Shown here: in pieces, positions 9,372 through 17,476 of the stretch
Layout: every line of letters starts with the position of its first letter
Position numbering within the stretch: position 1 is the stretch's first letter
From: Bacteroidaceae bacterium
GTDB lineage: Bacteria; Bacteroidota; Bacteroidia; Bacteroidales; Bacteroidaceae
Direction of reading: 5' to 3'
Assembly (NCBI GenBank): GCA_024683455.1
Contig: JAIKYE010000032.1
Span: 1-64,000, forward strand
DNA: 64,000 bases
Position numbers and translations under genes: made by a program
The notes under the pieces: generated by a model
What the model was told of the DNA's origin: nothing
What the model saw: the letters and a program-made list of their open reading frames with translations, nothing else
Database searches by the model: none

Positions 9372-9917
9372 ATGAAGAGTAAAACAGAGAATCCTATATA
9401 TTCGCATAATACGCTTGAATTTGTCACAGTTTCTGCAGAATATTGTGCTTATCTCGAACAGCTTGAAGGTAAGGGCAGACGTGAATTTGTAGAAACCATG
9501 CAGAAGCTTCTTCCCTTGCTTTATCTCAAGGCTCAGCTCCTTCCGCAGGTTGAGAGTGAAGGCGATTTCCTTCCAGACGACCAGGTTACGGAAGCAGATT
9601 ACAACTGGGTACGTAATGCCATATATGAGATTATGAAAGATGCCGATGAGTATGAGGACCTTGTATATGATCAGGATATGCAGACCGAGGAAAGCCAGTG
9701 GAAAACGGTAAGCGAAGGCTTGGCAGATATATATCAGGCGCTCAGGAACTTTGTTTCAGCTTATCAGCAGCGAGTAGAGGCATGTATGCTCGATGCACTT
9801 TGGAGTGTGAAGGATAATTTTGAGTTATATTGGGGACAGAATCTTGTAGATACACTCAAGCAGTTGCACAAGATTCGTTATATACTGAACAGCGGTTCTG
9901 ATGAAGAAGATTTATAG
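9372..9917 (+). CDS. DUF5063-family protein
   Basis: The 181-aa acidic, mostly helical cytoplasmic protein begins MKSKTENPIYSHNTLEFVTV. It has no signal peptide or catalytic motif that I recognise. Size, composition and position directly before a DEDD exonuclease gene match the Bacteroidetes DUF5063 family. Its stop lies inside the exonuclease gene (17-bp overlap), so the two are probably translationally coupled and may act together. Function unknown. Confidence 0.65.
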   Translation: MKSKTENPIYSHNTLEFVTVSAEYCAYLEQLEGKGRREFVETMQKLLPLLYLKAQLLPQVESEGDFLPDDQVTEADYNWVRNAIYEIMKDADEYEDLVYDQDMQTEESQWKTVSEGLADIYQALRNFVSAYQQRVEACMLDALWSVKDNFELYWGQNLVDTLKQLHKIRYILNSGSDEEDL

Positions 9918-10674
9918 CAGATTTGATAAACAGAGTATTCCCAAACTTCCTCAGGTTCTTTTTGAGGGTAGAATAGAGACCATCGTTAGCGAGCAGGAGG
10001 CCGAAAAGGCCGTCGATTACTTGTTGAGTCAGGATATCATAGGATTTGATACAGAGACGAAGCCCAACTTCAAGGCAGGCCGTCTGAATGACGTAGCCCT
10101 TCTGCAGGTAAGCAGCAGAGATATCTGTTTCCTATTCAGGTTGAATCACATAGGTATGCCCGACTGTGTCCTTCGTTTGCTTACGGACAATAGTAATATC
10201 AAGGTTGGCCTTTCTTGGCACGATGACATCAGAATGTTGCAAAGAAGGGCTTCGTTCACCCCAGGCACATTTGTGGAGCTTCAGGAGATGGTACGTGAAT
10301 ACGGCATCAAGGACTTAAGTCTCCAAAAATTATATGCAAATATTTTTGGACAAAAGATAAGCAAGTCACAACGTCTCTCCAATTGGGAGGCAGACATACT
10401 TTCTGAGCCACAGAAGCGGTATGCTGCTACAGATGCTTGGGCTTGTATTATGCTGTATGAAGAGCTTCTCAGGCTCAAGAAAGAAGGATTTGACTTGGAG
10501 GTTGTGCCAGAGCCAGAACCTGCTGCTCCAGCTCCCAAAGAGGATAAGCCCAAGGAAAAGAAGACCTCTGAAAAGGCAAAGGCGAAAAAGGGTACTAAGC
10601 CTAAAAGATATTACAAATCCAAGCGTCGTACCTCTCCCTCATCTGATAAAAAAGCTTCCACAAAAGTTGAATGA
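9901..10674 (+). CDS. 3'-5' exonuclease, RNase D-like DEDDy fold
   Basis: The 257-aa protein carries the DEDDy exonuclease signature: FDTET (Asp and Glu) near residues 48-52, an HDD motif near 107, and YAATDAWACIMLY near 174 with the final Asp and catalytic Tyr. The domain ends near residue 190. The rest is a Pro- and Lys-rich basic tail (about 200-257) that probably binds nucleic acid. It lacks the HRDC domain of RNase D, so it is a shorter relative. It overlaps the DUF5063 gene by 17 bp and ends with TGA. Confidence 0.85.
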   Translation: MKKIYSRFDKQSIPKLPQVLFEGRIETIVSEQEAEKAVDYLLSQDIIGFDTETKPNFKAGRLNDVALLQVSSRDICFLFRLNHIGMPDCVLRLLTDNSNIKVGLSWHDDIRMLQRRASFTPGTFVELQEMVREYGIKDLSLQKLYANIFGQKISKSQRLSNWEADILSEPQKRYAATDAWACIMLYEELLRLKKEGFDLEVVPEPEPAAPAPKEDKPKEKKTSEKAKAKKGTKPKRYYKSKRRTSPSSDKKASTKVE

Positions 10675-10713
10675 ATCGTTCCACCAAAGTACTGTTAATA
10701 CGGCTTTTTTCAA

Positions 10714-10779
10714 GTATTAATAGTAGCAATTGCAGGTATTAATAGTAACAATTGTGAATATTAATATTAGAATATAGGT
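10714..10779. repeat. Three copies of a 22-bp tandem unit
   Basis: Starting at 10714, 10736 and 10758, three 22-bp units follow without spacers. The first two read gtattaatagtagcaattg and gtattaatagtaacaattg plus three bases; the third is diverged (atattaatattag...). The same unit in the same three-copy form recurs at 20347-20412. The region lies between the exonuclease gene and rlmI. Confidence 0.75.
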
Positions 10780-10831
10780 GTATAATTCAGGATTTTTATA
10801 TAATTTCGCAGCGTAAAAAATAAAGAAGCAA

Positions 10832-12016
10832 ATGAGTAAGCTGTTAATACTCCGTAAAGGCAAAGAAGAAAGTCTTAAACGTTTTCATCCCTGGATATTC
10901 TCTGGTGCTGTGCATCATATCGAGGGTGAGCCTGCCGAAGGAGATATTGTAGAAGTGCTGAATAGCGAAGGACGTTTTGTGGCACTGGGTCATTGGCAAG
11001 TAGGAAGTATTGCCGTACGTGTACTTACCTTTAACCGTCAGAAGATAGACGTTGAATTCTGGAAGAAAAGACTTGCTACGGCCCTTGACGTGCGCAAGAG
11101 CATAGGCGTAGCTGGAACAGCATATAATAATATGTATCGTCTGGTTCATGGCGAGGGTGACAACCTGCCCGGCCTTATCATAGATATCTATGGAGAGAAT
11201 GCTGTCATGCAGGCTCACAGCGTAGGTATGCATGTAAGCCGTATGCAGATAGCCGAGGCGCTGAAAGCTGTCATGGGCGACGACCTGAAAGCCATCTACT
11301 ACAAGAGCGAGACGACACTTCCCTTTAAGGCTTCCCTGGGTCAGGAGAATGGCTTCATCCTTGGTGAGAGTGATGACAATGTAGCCATAGAGAATGGACT
11401 GAAGTTCCACATCGACTGGCTGAAAGGTCAGAAGACGGGCTTCTTCGTTGATCAGCGCGAGAACCGTTCCTTGCTCGAAAAATATTCTCATGGCCGTAAG
11501 GTGCTGAACATGTTCTGCTATACTGGCGGCTTCAGCGTTTATGCCATGAGGGGTGGGGCAGAGTTGGTACACTCTGTGGATAGCAGTGCCAAGGCTGTGG
11601 ATTTGGTGAATGCCAACATAGACTTGAACTTCCCTGGCGACAAGCGTCACAAAGCTTTTGCTGAAGATGCTTTCCGCTTCTTGGATGAGATGAAGGATGG
11701 CGCTTACGACCTGATAATCCTTGACCCACCTGCATTTGCCAAGCACAAGGATGCCCTGAAGAATGCTTTGCGTGGCTATACCAAACTAAACGTAAAGGCT
11801 TTCGAGAAGATTCCTGCAGGAGGTATCCTGTTTACCTTCAGTTGTTCTCAGGCTGTCAACAAGGATCAGTTCCGTATGGCTGTCTTTACTGCTGCTGCTA
11901 TGGCTAAGCGTAAGGTTCGCATCCTGCATCAGCTCCATCAGCCTGCTGATCATCCTATAAATATCTATCACCCAGAGGGTGAGTATCTGAAGGGACTGGT
12001 GCTGTACGTGGAGTAA
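10832..12016 (+). CDS. rlmI: 23S rRNA (cytosine-C5) methyltransferase, RlmI family
   Basis: The 394-aa SAM-dependent enzyme modifies 23S rRNA cytosine (C1962 in E. coli). An N-terminal PUA domain (about 1-75) contains KRFHPWIFSGAV. The Rossmann domain has SAM motif I VLNMFCYTGGFSVYA near residue 223, motif IV LDPPAFAKHK near 297, and the Cys-containing FTFSCSQAV near 333. Length matches RlmI. A -7-like TAATTTCG at 10801-10808 suggests a promoter. A composite repeat follows its stop codon. Confidence 0.92.
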   Translation: MSKLLILRKGKEESLKRFHPWIFSGAVHHIEGEPAEGDIVEVLNSEGRFVALGHWQVGSIAVRVLTFNRQKIDVEFWKKRLATALDVRKSIGVAGTAYNNMYRLVHGEGDNLPGLIIDIYGENAVMQAHSVGMHVSRMQIAEALKAVMGDDLKAIYYKSETTLPFKASLGQENGFILGESDDNVAIENGLKFHIDWLKGQKTGFFVDQRENRSLLEKYSHGRKVLNMFCYTGGFSVYAMRGGAELVHSVDSSAKAVDLVNANIDLNFPGDKRHKAFAEDAFRFLDEMKDGAYDLIILDPPAFAKHKDALKNALRGYTKLNVKAFEKIPAGGILFTFSCSQAVNKDQFRMAVFTAAAMAKRKVRILHQLHQPADHPINIYHPEGEYLKGLVLYVE

Positions 12017-12020
12017 AAAA

Positions 12021-12064
12021 GCCTCACCCCTAACCCCTCTCCCGTGGGCGAAGGGAACTTGGGC
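12021..12064. repeat. C-rich/G-rich palindromic module
   Basis: Directly after rlmI, the sequence cctcacccctaacccctc continues into an imperfect C-run/G-run hairpin (CCC..CCC gt GGG..GGG). Related modules occur at 13972-14010, 22686-22702 and 52914-52934. Here it leads, eight bases later, into an 8-unit heptad tract. Confidence 0.6.
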
Positions 12065-12071
12065 GTTTGAG

Positions 12072-12127
12072 CCGCTAACCGATAACCGATAAACAATAAA
12101 CAATAAACCGTAAACTGTAAACTAAAA
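12072..12127. repeat. Heptad tract, eight 7-bp units
   Basis: Eight consecutive 7-mers in strict phase: ccgctaa, ccgataa twice, acaataa twice, accgtaa, actgtaa, actaaaa. The tract ends 4 bp before the ATG of the nucleoside permease gene. Confidence 0.85.
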
Positions 12128-12131
12128 TAAC

Positions 12132-13406
12132 ATGAACATTAAATTTAGACTAACATTGCTCAACTTCCTGGAGTTTGCCGTCTGGGGAGCATATTTAACC
12201 TCTATGGGTACATATCTGGCTGGTGCTGGACATGGCCATCACATTGGATGGTTTTATTCCGTTCAGGGTATTGTCAGCATCTTTATGCCTGCTCTGATGG
12301 GTATTCTGGCAGACCGCTGGATGGAGGGTCAGCGCGTGCTGAGTCTCTGCCATGTGTTGGCTGGCTCGTTTATGATTGCTGCATCTGCCTATGGCTATCA
12401 GGCTGGTCCTGTGCCCGATTTTGCTACGCTGTTTACACTATATACGCTCTCTGTAGCTTTCTTTATGCCAACCATCGCCCTGAGCTATTCTGTGGCTTAT
12501 TCGGCGTTGGAGAAGGCTGGATATGATACAGTAAAGGCATTCCCGCCTATCCGTGTATGGGGAACCGTTGGTTTCATTGTTACCATGTGGGTGGTTGACC
12601 TTTGCGGCTTGCAGTCAACTCCAGGCCAGTGGATGGTCAGTGGTTGTCTTAGCCTTGTTATGGCAGCTTACTCCCTGACGATGCCACGTATGAGAATCAA
12701 CAAAGATGAGGGTCAGCAGAAGACAATCGTGGAGGCACTCGGTCTGAATGCTTTCCGTCTGTTCCTCAAGCCCCGCTTAGCTGTTTTCTTGGTCTTTGCT
12801 ATGCTGCTGGGTTTCTGCTTGCAGATCTCTAACGGCTATGCCAATCCCTTCATTACCAGCTTTGGCAGTATTGCCGAGTATCAGTCAACCTTTGGCGTTC
12901 AGCATGCCAATATCCTTATATCCCTTTCTCAGGTCAGCGAGACGCTTTGCATCTTGCTCATACCTTTCTTCCTCTCTAAGTTTGGTATCAAGAAGGTGGT
13001 ACTTATCGCTTTGATGGGATGGGTATTGCGTTTTGCCTTCTTCGGATTGGGTAACCCAGGCAGTGGCGTATGGCTCTTCCTGCTTTCTATGGTTGTCTAT
13101 GGCGTGGCCTTTGACTTCTTCAATATCTCTGGTTCGCTGTTCATCAATCAGGAGACGGACGAGAGCATCCGCAGTAGCGCTCAGGGCTTGTTTATGATGA
13201 TGACCAACGGCTTGGGTGCCTTCGTGGGCACGCTTATCGCGCAGGCTGTCATCAATAATTATGTCTTTGTGCCCCAGAATGCAGGAGCAACGGGTGGCGA
13301 GGTTATAGCCGGCTGGCAGACCTGCTGGTACATCTTTGCAGCCTACGCCCTTATTGTGGCAGTCCTCTTCGCCATCCTGTTTAGGTATAAACACGAGAAG
13401 AAGTGA
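12132..13406 (+). CDS. Nucleoside permease, NupG-like (NHS family of the MFS)
   Basis: The 424-aa inner-membrane protein has about twelve hydrophobic helices and starts MNIKFRLTLLNFLEFAVWGA, the characteristic opening of nucleoside:proton symporters. Other family features are GHHIGWFYSVQGI near residue 36 and LMGILADRW near 55. It would import purine and pyrimidine nucleosides with protons. The gene is flanked on both sides by heptad tracts, so any promoter must lie within or upstream of the 12072-12127 repeat. Confidence 0.85.
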   Translation: MNIKFRLTLLNFLEFAVWGAYLTSMGTYLAGAGHGHHIGWFYSVQGIVSIFMPALMGILADRWMEGQRVLSLCHVLAGSFMIAASAYGYQAGPVPDFATLFTLYTLSVAFFMPTIALSYSVAYSALEKAGYDTVKAFPPIRVWGTVGFIVTMWVVDLCGLQSTPGQWMVSGCLSLVMAAYSLTMPRMRINKDEGQQKTIVEALGLNAFRLFLKPRLAVFLVFAMLLGFCLQISNGYANPFITSFGSIAEYQSTFGVQHANILISLSQVSETLCILLIPFFLSKFGIKKVVLIALMGWVLRFAFFGLGNPGSGVWLFLLSMVVYGVAFDFFNISGSLFINQETDESIRSSAQGLFMMMTNGLGAFVGTLIAQAVINNYVFVPQNAGATGGEVIAGWQTCWYIFAAYALIVAVLFAILFRYKHEKK

Positions 13407-13456
13407 AAAGTGAAAAATAAGAATTACCACAGTAAAGGTAAACAGTAAACCAACAA
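13401..13456. repeat. Heptad tract, eight 7-bp units
   Basis: Units aagtgaa twice, aaataag, aattacc, acagtaa, aggtaaa, cagtaaa, ccaacaa follow in exact 7-bp phase from the last codons of the permease gene to the base before the rsmE ATG. The permease stop codon (TGA, 13404-13406) lies inside the first unit. Confidence 0.8.
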
Positions 13457-14209
13457 ATGAAGGAAATCCGCTTCTTTTACGACCCTCAGATTAGTGGGGA
13501 GTTGCCAGAGGACGAGGCGAAGCATGCTACGCGTGTGCTTAGGCTGTCTGTAGGCGATGAACTGTTGCTGATGGATGGCAACGGCTGTTTCTTCCGTGCT
13601 GAGATAACGGTTGCCACGGGCCATCGTTGTCTGTATAAGGTATTGGAGTCGATGCCTCAGGAGCGCGCGTGGGAGGGGCATATTCATCTGGCTATGGCAC
13701 CCACCAAGTTGAACGACCGTACAGAGTGGTTTGCCGAGAAGGCCACAGAGATAGGTATGGACGAGCTTTCTTTCTTGGATTGCCGCTTCAGCGAACGTCG
13801 TGTCATCAAGTGTGAGCGTATAGATAAGATACTCATTTCGGCTGTCAAGCAGAGCCATAAGGCTTGGAAGCCTGTCCTGAATGAGATGACTCCCTTTGAG
13901 CGCTTTGTCAAGGCGGAGCGTGGGGGCGACAAGTTTATCTGCCACTGTTATAACGAGGAGGATATAGAGGAGCCCCTCTCCCAAACCCTCCCCCAAATGG
14001 GAGGACTTAAGCCATTTTTGATGGATGTTTTACAACGTGGTGTGGAAACAACTGTCTTGATAGGTCCTGAGGGTGATTTCAGTGTTGACGAGGTGAAGCT
14101 GGCTTTGCAAAACGGATATCGCAGCGTATCCTTGGGAACCAGTCGCCTGAGAACGGAGACGGCTGCTCTGGTGGCTGTACACATGATGCAATTAAAGAAT
14201 CAGATATAA
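13457..14209 (+). CDS. rsmE: 16S rRNA (uracil-N3)-methyltransferase RsmE with an in-frame repeat insertion
   Basis: The 250-aa SPOUT enzyme methylates U1498 of 16S rRNA. Family features are the N-terminal PUA-like RFFYDPQISGELPEDEAKHA, KATEIGMDELSFLDCRFSER near residue 95, and the knot motifs LIGPEGDFS near 200 and SLGTSRLRTETAA near 226. Between them, residues 171-186 (EEPLSQTLPQMGG region) are encoded by a C-rich/G-rich palindromic module and have no counterpart I know in other RsmE proteins. The reading frame is kept and the catalytic motifs are intact, so the enzyme is probably functional. Confidence 0.92.
   Translation: MKEIRFFYDPQISGELPEDEAKHATRVLRLSVGDELLLMDGNGCFFRAEITVATGHRCLYKVLESMPQERAWEGHIHLAMAPTKLNDRTEWFAEKATEIGMDELSFLDCRFSERRVIKCERIDKILISAVKQSHKAWKPVLNEMTPFERFVKAERGGDKFICHCYNEEDIEEPLSQTLPQMGGLKPFLMDVLQRGVETTVLIGPEGDFSVDEVKLALQNGYRSVSLGTSRLRTETAALVAVHMMQLKNQI
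13972..14010. repeat. Palindromic module inside rsmE
   Basis: The sequence contains CCTCCC (13987-13992) and GGGAGG (13999-14004) around a 6-base loop, preceded by gcccctctcccaaa. It is translated in frame within RsmE. Confidence 0.7.
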
Positions 14210-14219
14210 CGCTTATCGT

Positions 14220-15632
14220 ATGAAAAAGTATTTAATCCTGGCTGTTGTTGTTATCGCGCTGGTTGTTATAGGTGGATATTTCTTCCTCTTCGGTCGCAAG
14301 GATGTCTGCAAGAGTGTTATCCCAGAGAATGCCAAGGCAGTGATGGTGCTTGATGCAAAACAACTGGCAAGTCAGTTGGACATAAATATCACGGATATTA
14401 TCCGTTTCCTGCAATCCGACAAGAACGAGAAGACTGGCATAGATGTGCTTTCTCCCATGTATGGCTTCCTTTCCAGTGAGGGTTATATGTGTGGCGTTCT
14501 TCCCTTGTCAGATGCCGATGATCTGGAAGACTTTCTTAAGGAGAAGAAGGTTGAAGTGGAGTCACAGCGAGGATTCCGTTGGGCTTACACAGCTCAGATG
14601 CTTCTCTGTTTTGACGACAAGAAGGCATTGGCGCTGGGGCCCATCTCTCAGGTGGAGAGCCATAATATGCGCCCCAGGATGGTAGAGTGGATGGAGCAAG
14701 GTTCTTCCAAGAGCCCCCTTCTTCCTTCTGTCCTCGATCAGGATGGCGCTCTCCGTCTGTGTTCCAAGATGAGCGTCGTTCCCAGCTCGTATATGCAACA
14801 GGCCTTGCAGTACCTCAATAATCCCTTTGATATGGATAAGGTGTTCCTGAATGCCACGCTTGGGGTAGAGGACAAGGCGCTGCATCTGTCCACGTCCATT
14901 CAGTCCGAGGAAGAGGAGATACAGCAGTTGCTCTCGCAGCACAACAGCATCTTCCGTCCCATTCAGGCCAACCGTCTGAAGTCATCTGTTTCAGACCCCG
15001 TCGTATGGGTAGGGTTCAATGCCAATGGCGACAGCCTGCTGGTGGAGTTGCGCAAGAATGCACTGGTCCGAATGTTCCTCATGGGTGTCAATCTCTGTAT
15101 GGATGCCGATATGCTCATAAAGTCTATCGACGGAGATGTGTCTCTCGAGCTCAGCGCTCCTTCGGAATATACGCTCAAGGCACAGGTTACCAAGCTGGAT
15201 TTCCTGAAGAATGTCTCTGACTGGAGCACGGGTTTCCTGCACAAAAGCTATTCCTTTAAGCCTGTCGACAAGAACAACTTTGTCTTGCAGGGCGATGGAA
15301 AGAACACCTATTTTGGAGTGATAGATAATCAGGTATATATATCCACTAATCAGAGTGTTACGAAGTTGAGCGAAAGTAATGCTTCGGATGATTTCGTCAC
15401 CCGATACAACTCCCAGATTCAGGGTAAACTCTTCTATGCATCAGTCAGTATAAACAAGTTGACCCGCTTCCGCGAGGTACAGAATATGATGAGTGACGAC
15501 GCCAAGAAATTCTATTATTTTCTGGACAAGACAGACCGTCTCACCGTCAGCGCAAAGGACTATTTACATTACGATATAGAACTCACAACTAAAGACAATA
15601 TATCAGACTTCATAAAACTGTTATTGAAGTAA
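14220..15632 (+). CDS. Membrane-anchored DUF4836-like protein
   Basis: The 470-aa product has a single N-terminal hydrophobic segment (residues 4-25) and no lipobox cysteine, so it is probably anchored in the inner membrane with a large periplasmic part. The start SVIPENAKAVMVLDAKQLAS and the overall pattern resemble the Bacteroidetes DUF4836 family of cell-envelope proteins, which are often lipoproteins. Function is unknown. Its stop codon TAA directly abuts the ATG of the next gene, so it probably works with the ABC transporter that follows. Confidence 0.55.
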   Translation: MKKYLILAVVVIALVVIGGYFFLFGRKDVCKSVIPENAKAVMVLDAKQLASQLDINITDIIRFLQSDKNEKTGIDVLSPMYGFLSSEGYMCGVLPLSDADDLEDFLKEKKVEVESQRGFRWAYTAQMLLCFDDKKALALGPISQVESHNMRPRMVEWMEQGSSKSPLLPSVLDQDGALRLCSKMSVVPSSYMQQALQYLNNPFDMDKVFLNATLGVEDKALHLSTSIQSEEEEIQQLLSQHNSIFRPIQANRLKSSVSDPVVWVGFNANGDSLLVELRKNALVRMFLMGVNLCMDADMLIKSIDGDVSLELSAPSEYTLKAQVTKLDFLKNVSDWSTGFLHKSYSFKPVDKNNFVLQGDGKNTYFGVIDNQVYISTNQSVTKLSESNASDDFVTRYNSQIQGKLFYASVSINKLTRFREVQNMMSDDAKKFYYFLDKTDRLTVSAKDYLHYDIELTTKDNISDFIKLLLK

Positions 15633-16274
15633 ATGAACAAGATTGAATTACAAAACACTTTGCCCTGCGTTTTCGAAGGCAGGGAGGTGCAGAGCGAGAT
15701 TTGGCTTCAGGATGTCACCTTCCAGAAGGGGGAGACGTATCTGGTGGAGGCCAACTCTGGAACAGGAAAGAGTTCGCTCTGCAGCTATATCATAGGATAC
15801 AGGAAAGATTATCTGGGTAATATCTATTTCGACGGCAAGGATATCCGTCAGCACAGCGTTTCTGATTGGACGAATATACGTAAGCAAACGTTGAGTCTGC
15901 TCTTTCAGGAGCTCCGACTCTTCCCTGAGCTTACGGCGATGGAGAATATCGATATCAAGAACGGGCTTACCAATCACAAGAGCCGCAAGGAGATACTCGC
16001 GTGGTTCGAGCGTCTGGGTATAGCCGACAAGCAGGATGCCAAGATAGGGCGTATGAGCTTTGGTCAGCAGCAGCGTGTGGCCATGATACGCGCCTTGGTA
16101 CAGCCCTTCGACTTCCTGATGGTAGATGAGCCCATCAGCCATCTGGACGACAATAACAGCAGGATTATGGCAGAGATTATGATGGAAGAAGCACAGCGTC
16201 AGGGAGCTGGCGTAATAGTAACCAGTATAGGCAAGCACATGGAGCTGCCATACACAAAAACGTTCCGCTTATGA
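15633..16274 (+). CDS. ABC transporter ATP-binding protein, LolD/FtsE-like
   Basis: The 213-aa ATPase has Walker A NSGTGKSS near residue 41, a Q-loop in LSLLFQELRLF, the signature MSFGQQQRVAMIRALV near 140, and Walker B FLMVDEPISHLDDNN. The variant signature (SFGQQ) and short length fit the LolD/MacB/FtsE class that pairs with FtsX-type permeases. The partner gene starts with a 4-bp ATGA overlap. The neighbouring sugar-recycling fusion suggests an envelope role, which is inference. Confidence 0.85.
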   Translation: MNKIELQNTLPCVFEGREVQSEIWLQDVTFQKGETYLVEANSGTGKSSLCSYIIGYRKDYLGNIYFDGKDIRQHSVSDWTNIRKQTLSLLFQELRLFPELTAMENIDIKNGLTNHKSRKEILAWFERLGIADKQDAKIGRMSFGQQQRVAMIRALVQPFDFLMVDEPISHLDDNNSRIMAEIMMEEAQRQGAGVIVTSIGKHMELPYTKTFRL

Positions 16275-17476
16275 TGTCGTTGGTTTGGAAATTGCTGCGT
16301 CAGCACATCAGTATAGCGCAGTTGGCAGGTTTCTTCTTTGCCAATCTCTTTGGTATGTTCATCGTCCTGCTGGGCCTTCAGTTCTATAACGATGTCAAGC
16401 CGCTCTTCAGTCAGGAGGACGGATTCCTCAAGCCAGAGTACCTCATTGTCAGCAAGCGCATTTCTGGTGTCAGCGTGCTGGGTTCCGAGGAGAGCTGTGG
16501 CTTCAGCGACAGGGAGGTAGCCGATATCAGCAGCCAGCCTTTCTGCAAGAGCGTGGGTGCCTTCACTGCCAGTCAGTATAGGGTAGTGTGCAGTATGGGT
16601 GTCAATGGCGTGGCGCAGTTTGGTACTGATATGTTCTTCGAGAGTGTGCCCGACAGGTTTGTTGATACAGAGCTGAGCAGCTGGACTTTCTCGCCCGAGG
16701 ATGGGACCATACCCATCATCCTGCCTCGTACCTATCTGGCCATCTACAACTTCGGCTTTGCCCAGAGTCAGTCTCTGCCCAAGATGTCCGAGGGTATCGT
16801 AGGCATGATAGATATGCTCGTTGTACTGCGTGGCAACGGGCAGGAACAGCGTCTCAAGGGTAAGATAATAGGTTTCAGCTCACGTCTGAATACCATCCTT
16901 GTGCCCGAGTCGTTCATCCAGTGGAGCAATGCCAAGTTCGCTCCTGAGGCAGACTTGACGCCCAACCGTCTGATTGTAGAGGTAAAGAACCCCACGGATG
17001 ATGCTATCGTACAATACATCAACGAGCATAATCTGGAGTTGGAGGATGACAAGCTGGATGCAGGCAAGGCCACTTACTTCCTGCGCATTGTCACCGTCCT
17101 AGTGATGTGTGTGGGCATGCTCATCAGCATCCTGTCGTTCTACATCCTTATGCTCAGTATTTATCTGTTGGTGCAGAAGAACACAGAGAAGCTGCGCAAC
17201 CTCCTGCTCATTGGTTACAGCCCCGTACGCGTCTCTTTGCCTTATCAGATACTCACGGTAGGCATGAATGGGGTAGTGCTCTTGCTCTCCCTGCTTATTC
17301 TGTACGTTGTCCGCAGTTATTATATGGATCGCCTGTGGGTGATGTTCCCACAGATGCAGGACGGCAGCCTGTGGCCCGCTCTCTGTCTGGGCCTGTGCCT
17401 CTTCCTGATCGTTAGCACCATAAATATTGTGGCTGTTCGCAATAGGGTAATGAAAATTTGGAATAGAAAGGAATAA
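16271..17476 (+). CDS. FtsX-like ABC permease
   Basis: The 401-aa protein has one N-terminal helix (about 19-37), a roughly 230-residue extracytoplasmic region, and three C-terminal helices (about 277-307, 332-352, 368-392). This 1+3 topology is the FtsX/MacB/LolC layout used for mechanotransmission rather than channel transport. It overlaps the ATPase gene by 4 bp, and its TAA overlaps the next ATG by one base (TAATG). Cargo unknown; lipoprotein or envelope-enzyme control is plausible. Confidence 0.8.
   Translation: MMSLVWKLLRQHISIAQLAGFFFANLFGMFIVLLGLQFYNDVKPLFSQEDGFLKPEYLIVSKRISGVSVLGSEESCGFSDREVADISSQPFCKSVGAFTASQYRVVCSMGVNGVAQFGTDMFFESVPDRFVDTELSSWTFSPEDGTIPIILPRTYLAIYNFGFAQSQSLPKMSEGIVGMIDMLVVLRGNGQEQRLKGKIIGFSSRLNTILVPESFIQWSNAKFAPEADLTPNRLIVEVKNPTDDAIVQYINEHNLELEDDKLDAGKATYFLRIVTVLVMCVGMLISILSFYILMLSIYLLVQKNTEKLRNLLLIGYSPVRVSLPYQILTVGMNGVVLLLSLLILYVVRSYYMDRLWVMFPQMQDGSLWPALCLGLCLFLIVSTINIVAVRNRVMKIWNRKE

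Noticed and set aside
10844-11746. 300-codon minus-strand frame within rlmI
   Set aside because: Antisense shadow caused by codon bias; the sense strand encodes a complete RlmI.
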